From Cherax quadricarinatus (lineage: Eukaryota; Arthropoda; Malacostraca; Decapoda; Parastacidae), in the NCBI RefSeq assembly GCF_038502225.1, contig NC_091325.1, forward strand, positions 33,875,401 through 33,939,400: DNA of 64,000 bases. Direction: 5' to 3'. Shown here piece after piece: positions 57,231 through 64,000 of the stretch. Every line of letters begins with the position of its first letter. Within the stretch, counting starts at the first letter, position 1. The notes beneath the pieces were generated by a model. The model searched no databases and was not told the origin of the DNA. It saw nothing but the letters and a program-made list of their open reading frames with translations. The translations under genes were made by a program, and so were the position numbers.

Positions 57231-60131
57231 ATGGATGCCAACCAGGAGGAAGCAAGCAGCCAGGGAAATGGCACGGTTGGCAATACTAGGAGAGGCAAGT
57301 GTCGATCATGCTTACAGCTTCGTTGTCTCAACTCGAATGGTTTCCTCCGCAAACACGGTAGTTGCCCTGGTTCAGGATGTCCTCCTGTGGAAAGTGATGA
57401 TCCAGAGCCACCTCAGGCACCTGAACCCTCTCCAACAGATTTCATCTCATCAGACAATCTCTTGGAAGCAATTAAATCAACAGGTACCAGGACACTCACA
57501 CATATTCCCAAAGCAGCCCGTCCACACGCAGCTGGGAAACTTACAGACCTCCTGAAAAAAGTAAACGATGGTTCCACTATCTTAAATGCTCCACCAACCA
57601 TCAAGGCATGGCACAACTTGCTACTTTTTGGCAATGTCTGCTTAGCTGTGCCGGAAAGAAGGGGAAAGAGGCTAGCCTCAATGATAATTAAATCCTTAAG
57701 AGATTTTCCTAGAGTTGATAACCTCATTCGCCTTCCCCGTCAACACAAAAAAGGGAGAGGCAGAACCCCCACTCACTCTACTGACAGTGAAAAAGTCAGA
57801 GTCCAGGTGAGCAAGAAAATTGAAGAGGGCAACACAGTGGGGGCAATAAGAATTATTACCAGTGAAGATACAGTTGCTCCCAGGGATGCTGACACGGCTG
57901 AAGCACTTAGAGGAAAGCACCCTGCCAGGGAAACCAGTGGCACCAACAGTTCCAACACCTCTGTCCCCACTATGGAACCATTGATAGTGGAAGATTCAGA
58001 CATTTACAACGCAATAATGTCGTTCTCATCTGGCTCTGCTGGGGGTTACACTGGAATAAGGCCACAGCATTTAAAGGAAATGGTTAATCCAGTTATTGGG
58101 GAAATTGCAGAGACACTGCTTTCAGAGATCACAAGGTTCGTCAACAATTCCTTGGCTGGTCTGATCCCTGATGAAATTAGACCTTTCTTTTTTGGTGCAA
58201 CACTTTGTGCACTTAAAAAGAAGGATGGGGGAATTTGGCCAATTGCAGTAGGCAACACCTTACGCCGCCTCGTATCCAAAGCTGCTGTCCGAAGTATTCG
58301 TGCACAGGCAGCCATGATGCTTCAACCAAACCAGCTTGGCTTTGGGGTCTCTCAAGGAAGTGAAGCAGCGGTTCATGCAACAAGGGCGTATATCAACAAC
58401 CTGCCTGAGGACAATGCAGTGGTAAAATTAGATTTCAAGAATGCGTTCAATCTCCTGAAAAGAGACGTGGTATTAGCAGCAGTACAAGAACATTTCCCTG
58501 GTCTCTTCCCTTTTGTTTCAGCTGGGTATAGCAAGGAATCAATGCTTCTCTTTGGAGAGCATGAAATTACATCATCGGAGGGTGTCCAACAAGGAGATCC
58601 TCTTGCACCATTTCTCTTCTGTATAGCAGTTAGGGAAATCACAGTCAGACTGACCAGCGAGCTAAACATCTGGTTCCTAGATGATGGCACACTAGCAGGT
58701 ACAAAAGAGTCCCTCCTACATGACCTTACACAGGTAATGACACGGGGACAGGAAATGGGTCTCGTCCTGAATCCATCCAAATGTGAAATCATCTCAGTCA
58801 GTCAACAAGTGATAAATGCAGTGAGATCAAAACTACCAGGAGCAGCAGTCATTGCCCCCACAAATAGTGTCTTGCTAGGAGCACTTCTGGGAAGCAATGC
58901 CATTGACACAATTCTCAGGAAGAAATTGGAAGAGTTAAGGAGAATGGAACAATGAATAGGCAATCTGGACACCCACGATGCCTTGTACCTTCTCACAAAG
59001 TGCTTGAGTCTGCCCAGGTTGACATATTTCCTAAGATGTGCACCTTCATATGATAACCCTATACTGCACAAATATGACGGGCAGTGGAACCAAGCTACAT
59101 TTCCAGTCAGACTAGGAGGCATTGGTGTCCGCAAGTCATCACAGATTGCGTTACCTGCTTTTCTGTCCTCGTGTATTGCATCCAGAGAGTTTGTAGCAGC
59201 GATTCTCCCTGAACATCTTAGGGAGAAGATAGAAGTCCAGGACCAAAAATTCATTGACGGAGCAATGATCTGGGATAATCTAACGGGCTCTGGAGCCAGA
59301 CCTGCTCCCCCCAACAACTACAAACAATCGCACTGGGATGGTCCAATAGTGGAAAATATTGCCTCAACAATGCTTCAGAGTGTGTCAGGGAAGGATAGAG
59401 CCCGCCTCCTGGCAGTGAGAGCCCCTCTTGCTGGGGACTTTCTGTTGGCTGTTCCCAACTCCAGCCTTGGCACACGTCTCGACCCACAGACCATCCGCAT
59501 CGGTGTTGCCCTTCGACTTGCCGCCCCTATTCTCGCCGAACACAGGTGTATTTGTGGCAGTGAAGCAGCAGACCGATTCGGGTACCATGGTCTTGTGTGC
59601 CGTAAATCCGAGGGAAAGATTGCAAGACATGAGGAGGTTAATAACATTATCAAGAGGAGCCTCACAACAGCTGGATGCCCAGCAGTAAGGGAGCCACCCC
59701 AACTATGCAGATCTGATGGCAGCCAGAAGCGTCCAGATGGTATCACCCTTCAAGCCTGGACAGATGAGAAGAAGGTGATGTGGGACTATACATGTGCATC
59801 TACCTTGGCTGATACCTATCTCCAATACACCAGGGAGGAAGGAGGGGCAGCTGCCAGCTTCAGGGAGTCCCAAAAGTCTAGAAAATATGGAGAACTTGCC
59901 CATCATTATATGTTTGTTCCCATAGGCTCAGAGACCCTTGGCTCATGGGGAAAGAGTGCATCTAAATTCCTTAAGGAGCTGGGAAAAAGACTCATCAGGG
60001 TAACTAGGGATCCCAGGGCAGCTAGTTTTCTGTTCCAGCGGCTCAGTGCGGCTGTTCAAAGGGGTAATGCCTGCTGTATTTTGGGCACACGCCCCAGCTC
60101 TGAGGAGCTGGATGAGATTTTCGCCTTATAA
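57231..60131 (+). pseudogene. LINE ORF with reverse transcriptase and restriction-like endonuclease, one stop
   Basis: 967 codons in one frame with a single TGA at 58953-58955 (codon 575). N-terminal zinc finger (C24, C27, C32, H42, C45, C50 region), an acidic Pro-rich linker, then RT: GGYTGIRPQHLKEM, CALKKKDGGIWPIAVGNTLR, motif A KLDFKNAFNLL, motif B SEGVQQGDPLAPFLFCIAV, motif C IWFLDDGTLAG. After the stop come the thumb, a CCHC knuckle (CICGSEAADRFGYHGLVC) and the restriction-like endonuclease signature SQKRPDG...VMWDYT (R-P-D then D 15 residues on). Single-ORF architecture with C-terminal RLE is that of the R2/NeSL/Hero/Utopia-type LINEs; the exact clade is unresolved. The most intact element in the window. 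Confidence 0.9.
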
Positions 60132-60250
60132 TCGGTGACACACACGTAACAACATGTACCGTATATGCCACCTTTATATCAACAATGTATCTCTTAAATC
60201 TTCTGTACCATATTATGTAATAAAATATTCCTATTAGTAAAAAAAAATAT
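60132..60250 (+). terminator. 3' UTR, poly(A) signal and A-tail of the RLE LINE
   Basis: AATAAA at 60219-60224 followed 15 bp later by nine A (60239-60247), which I take as the retrotransposed 3' end. The short UTR (about 110 bp) contains no other feature. Confidence 0.7.
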
Positions 60251-60388
60251 ATTTAAAAAGATGGGGTGGTAGGGGAAGTGGAATATTCAAACGGCTTCAG
60301 GAAGAAATCCAAATATTTTCCTTGAAGCCCTTTTATCCACTTCTCCGAGGCTATGGGTCCCACAATTTACACCAGAGGTGGACCCCAT

Positions 60389-60390
<2 letters not shown>
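60251..60390. other. Flanking sequence before (TA)n
   Basis: Unassigned 140 bp (GAAGTGGAATATTCAAACGG to GGTGGACCCCATCC). No gene. Confidence 0.4.
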
Positions 60391-60476
<86 letters not shown>

Positions 60477-60478
60477 TA
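60391..60478. repeat. (TA)n microsatellite
   Basis: TA repeat, imperfect at the right end (TATATTATATATTATC), abutting the 3' end of the RTE-like LINE. Confidence 0.95.
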
Positions 60479-60699
60479 TCACACTGGCCGATTCCCACCA
60501 AGGCAGGGTGGCCCGAAAAAGAAAAACTTTCACCATCATTCACTCCATCACTGTCTTGCCAGAAGGGTGCTTTACACTTTAAACTGCAACATTAACACCC
60601 CTCCTTCAGAGTGCAGGCACTGTACTTCCCATCTCCAGGACTCAAGTCCGGCCTGCCGGTTTCCCTGAACCCCTTCATAAATGTTACTTTGCTCACACT

Positions 60700-61871
60700 C
60701 CAACAGCACGTCAAGTATTAAAAACCATTTGTCTCCATTCACTCCTATCAAACATGCTCACGCATGCCTGCTGGAAGTCCAAGCCCCTCGCACACAAAAC
60801 CTCCTTTACCCTCTCCCTCCAACCTTTCCTAGGCCGACCCCTACCCCGCCTTCCTTCCACTACAGACTGATACACTCTTGAAGTCATTCTGCTTCTCTCC
60901 ATTCTCTCTACATGTCCGAACCACCTCAACAACCCTTCCTCAGCCCTCTGGACAACAGTTTAGGTAATCCCGCACCTCCTCCTAACTTCCAAACTACGAA
61001 TTCTCTGCATTATATTCACACCACACATTCCCCTCAGACATGTCATCTCCACTGCCTCCAGCCTTCTCCTCGCTGCAACATTCATCACTCATGCTTCACA
61101 CCCATGTAAGAGCATTGGTAAAACTATACTCTCATACATTCCCCTCTTTGCCTCCAAGGACAAAGTTCTTTGTCTCCACAGACTCCTAAGTGCACTACTC
61201 ACCCTTTTCCCCTCATCAATTCTATGATTCACCTCATCTTTCATAGACCCATCCGCTGACACGTCCACTCCCAAATATCTGAATACATTCACCTCCTCCA
61301 TACTCTCTCCCTCCAATCTGATATCCAATCTTTCATCACCTAATCTTTTTGTTATCCTCATAACCTTACTCTTTCCTGTATTCACTTTTAATTTTCTCCT
61401 TTTGCGTTCCCTACCAAATTCATCCACCAATCTCTGCAACTTCTCTTCAGAATCTCCCAAGAGCACAGTGTCATCAGCAAAGAGCAACTGTGACAACTCC
61501 CACTTTATGTGTGATTCTTTATCTTTTAACTCCACGCCTCTTGCCAAGACCCTCGCATTTACTTCTCTTACAACCCCATCTATAAATATATTAAACAACC
61601 ACGGTGACATCACACATCCTTGTCTAAGGCCTACTTTTACTGGGAAATAATTTCCCTCTTTCCTACATACTCTAACTTGAGCCTCACTATCCTCGTAAAA
61701 ACTCTTCACTGCTTTCAGTAACCTACCTCCTACACCATACACCAGCAACATCTGCCACATTGCCCCCCTATCCACCCTGTCATACGCCTTTTCCAAATCC
61801 ATAAATGCCACAAAGACCTCTTTAGCCTTATTTAAATACTGTTTACTTATATGTTTCACTGGTTCACACAC
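60700..61871 (-). pseudogene. RTE-like LINE ORF, RT palm and C-terminus
   Basis: Motif A VAFMDLEKAYDRVDR, GLRQGCVMSPWLFNIFIDGV (motif B), catalytic LLFADDTVLLGDSEEKLQRL, NTGKSKVMRI, FRYLGVDVSADGS, then LPMLLHGCEA followed by TGA where relatives read Trp, and NVAARRRLEAVEMTCLRG in the same frame. After a TAA, EEGLLRWFGHVERMERSRM and RGRGRPRKGWRERVKEVL end at about 60711. All RT catalytic residues are present; only nonsense mutations disable it. Confidence 0.88.
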
Positions 61872-63490
61872 CCCCTACCTTTCCTAAAGCCTCCTTGTTC
61901 ATCTGCTATCCTATTCTCCGTCTTACTCTTAATTCTTTCAATAATAACTCTACCATACACTTTACCAGGTATACTCAACAGACTTATTCCCCTATAATTT
62001 TTGCACTCTCTTTTGTCCCCTTTGCCTTTATACAAAGGAACTATGCATGCTCTCTGCCAATCTCTAGGTACCTTACCCTCTTCCATACATTTATTAAATA
62101 ATTGCACCAACCACTCCAAAACTATATCCCCACCTGCTTTTAACATTTCTATCTTTATCCCATCAATCCCGGCTGCCTTACCCCCTTTCATTTTACCTAC
62201 TGCCTCACGAACTTCCCCCACATTCACAACTGGCTCTTCCTCACTCCTACAAGATGTTATTCCTCCTTGCCCTATACACGAAATCACGGCTTCCCTATCT
62301 TCATCAACATTTAAGTATTCCTCAAAATATTCCCTCCATCTTCCCAATACCTCTAACTCTCCATTTAATAACTCTCCTCTCCTATTTTTAACTGACAAAT
62401 CCATTTGTTCTCTAGGCTTCCTTAACTTGTTAATCTCACTCCAAAACTTTTTCTTATTTTCAACAAAATTTGTTGCTAACATCTCACCCACTCTCTCATT
62501 TGCTCTCTTTTTACATTGCTTCACCACTCTCTTAACCTCTCTCTTTTTCTCCATATACTCTTCCCTCCTTGCATCACTTCTACTTTGTAAAAACTTCTCA
62601 TATGCTAACTTTTTCTCCCTTACTACTCTCTTTACATCATCATTCCACCAATCACTCCTCTTCCCTCCCGCACCCACTTTCCTGTAACCACAAACTTCTG
62701 CTGAACACTCTAACACTACATTTTTAAACCTACCCCATACCTCTTCGACCCCATTGCCTATGCTCTCATTAGCCCATCTATCCTCCAATAGCTGTTTATA
62801 TCTTACCCTAACTGCCTCCTCTTTTAGTTTATAAACCTTCACCTCTCTCTTTCCTGATGCTTCTCTTTTCCTTGTATCCCATCTACCTTTTACTCTCAGT
62901 GTAGCTACAACTAGAAAGTGATCTGATATATCTGTGGCCCCTCTATAAACATGTACATCCTGAAGTCTACTCAACAGTCTTTTATCTACCAATTCATAAT
63001 CCAACAAACTACTGTCATTTCGCCCTACATCATATCTTGTATACTTATTTATCCTCTTTTTCTTAAAATATTTATTACCTATAACTAAACCCCTTTCTGT
63101 ACAAAGTTCAATCAAAGGGCTCCCATTATCATTTACACCTGGCACTCCAAACTTACCTACCACACCCTCTCTAAAAGTTTCTCCTACTTTAGCATTCAGG
63201 TCCCCTACCACAATTACTCTCTCACTTGGTTCAAAGGCTCCTATACATTCACTTACCATCTCCCAAAATCTCTCTCTCCTCTACATTCCTCTCTTCTCCA
63301 GGTGCATACACGCTTATTATGACCCACTTTTCGCATCCAACCTTTACTTTAATCCACATAATTCTTGAATTTACACATTCATATTCTCTTTTCTCCTTCC
63401 ATAACTGATCCTTCAACATTACTGCTACCCCTTCCTTTGCTCTAACTCTCTCAGATACTCCAGATTTAATCCCATTTATTTCCCCCACCG
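61856..63490 (-). pseudogene. RTE-like LINE ORF, endonuclease and RT fingers
   Basis: First frame to 63249: VAVMLKDQLWKEKREYE and WVIISVYAPGEE. A frameshift, then 467 codons: VIVVGDLNAKVG (catalytic GDLN), LLDYELVDKRLLSRLQ, GATDISDHFLVVATLRVK (SDH), a basic coiled linker, FWSEINKLRKPREQ, WREYFEEYLNVDED, GKMKGGKAAGIDGIKIEMLK, KVPRDWQRACIVPLYKGKGD, NYRGISLLSIPGKVYGRVI and EQGGFRKGRGCVNQ. The NYRGISLLS and GFRKGRG blocks are typical of RTE-type elements. It ends at a frameshift near 61866. Confidence 0.88.
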
Positions 63491-63504
63491 AAACTTCCCT
63501 ACCC

Positions 63505-64000
63505 TATATATTTCGTGCCGAATAGGCAGAACTATTCTATTCTATTCTATTCTATTTGATTCGCCGGTATGGTATCCCGGCCCGGGTCTCTTCCATATTG
63601 GTGACCCGGTATTGGCTCCCCGGGTAGGGAAGTGTCGTTTATCCTTACTTGCACCTGCGTGGCAGGTCTTCAGCAGGAAGGGGGGTACCTCACAGGCTCT
63701 ATGGCCAGATGATGTACCAAACGTTAGTGTGCACTAACAGCGGCTGGTGTGCAGTGCAATGGAGGCCCAAAGCAGGCCCTCGCAGCAACTTCAGCAGAGG
63801 GGGGGGCGGATGACGTGCAATGACTGGAAGTAAGGTTTCCAAGTCCCTGACAGCTAGGTACACAAGATGTGCTGCCTCATCCTCTCAGGCCTGCCTCACT
63901 GGGGTCGTTGGGAAGTGTCTACGGCGAAGGGGCATCGTAGCCAGGCAGTCTAACAGGTAGTGCACCAAGGGCTTCGGAATCATTTGGTCACAATGGGCAC
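63505..64000 (-). mobile_element. Repeat D with (AATAG)n tail, runs out of the window
   Basis: On the minus strand: GC-rich non-coding sequence from 64000, then CTGCCACGCAGGTGCAAGTA, CTACCCGGGGAGCCAATACC, GACCCGGGCCGGGATACC, GGCGAATC, and a tail of AATAG pentamers (63531-63557), followed by GTTCTGCCTATTCGGCACGA and a short TA. A truncated relative is at 56293-56437. No ORF; family unknown. Could be a SINE or a LINE 3' UTR. Confidence 0.65.

Larger units (their letters stand above)
60479..63504 (-). mobile_element. RTE-like LINE, nearly full length, minus strand
   Basis: Endonuclease plus RT element of about 3.0 kb reading from 63504 to 60479. A short 3' UTR (about 230 bp after the last stop, containing CACCCTGCCTTGGTGGGAAT) runs into the (TA)n. 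Domain order: AP endonuclease, linker, RT, C-terminal domain with WFGHVERM. Lesions: frameshifts near 63265 and 61866, TGA at about 61090, TAA at about 60962. The 5' end starts at TATATA next to repeat D, so the very N-terminus may be missing. Confidence 0.88.

Noticed and set aside
57413..59906. Multiple minus-strand ORFs opposite the RLE LINE
   Set aside because: Antisense shadows; the plus-strand frame explains the coding signal.
60132..60390. U2 snRNA or rDNA target site for the RLE LINE
   Set aside because: The 3' flank shows no resemblance to U2 or rRNA sequence that I can recognise.

Overview
The window looks like repeat-dense intergenic or heterochromatic DNA from an arthropod, most likely a decapod crustacean (crayfish-like). 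The basis is the density of Jockey/CR1-type LINE 3' ends, Penelope-like elements (PLEs), very long (TA)n and (CA)n microsatellites and a ZMYM1-like hAT transposase. The species assignment is inference; there is no rRNA or conserved host gene to anchor it. I see no convincing host protein-coding gene. Every protein similarity I can support belongs to a mobile element, and almost all copies are truncated or carry stops or frameshifts.

Layout. 1-6.6 kb: a patchwork of nested LINE fragments (AP-endonuclease LINE, two families of RT C-termini, a CR1-like 3' end), a tRNA-derived SINE sharing its 3' tail with one LINE family, TG- and GA-rich simple repeats, and a 475-bp insert carrying a hammerhead-ribozyme fold with a 13-bp target-site duplication. 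6.8-43.2 kb: one giant tandem satellite array, first with a 23-bp period (6.80-11.1 kb) and then a 21-bp period (11.1-43.2 kb), with several layers of higher-order repeat. It is interrupted only by a LINE RT fragment (15.2-16.4 kb) and ends at a 100-N assembly gap. Because 21 is a multiple of 3, the array holds enormous open frames on both strands; these are not genes. 43.3-46.5 kb: a hAT element running into the gap. 46.5-48.5 kb: a PLE with RT and GIY-YIG endonuclease lying between two (TA)n tracts, with hammerhead-like motifs. 48.5-53.6 kb: a MITE, a tandem 309-bp repeat, a 42-bp minisatellite and about 1.5 kb of purine-rich degenerate repeat. 53.4-56.3 kb: Jockey/CR1-type LINE pieces, including an ORF1 with an SGNH esterase domain. 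57.2-60.25 kb: a nearly intact LINE with a restriction-like endonuclease (a single internal stop). 60.5-63.5 kb: a nearly complete RTE-like LINE on the minus strand. 63.5-64 kb: an unidentified repeat with a pentamer tail.

The most interesting points are the architecture of the 23/21-bp satellite (exact 70-unit higher-order repeat, period switch, 22.6-kb-spaced block duplication, alternating dimers next to the gap) and three hammerhead-like folds, two of which carry a compensatory U3-A8 pair in place of C3-G8.
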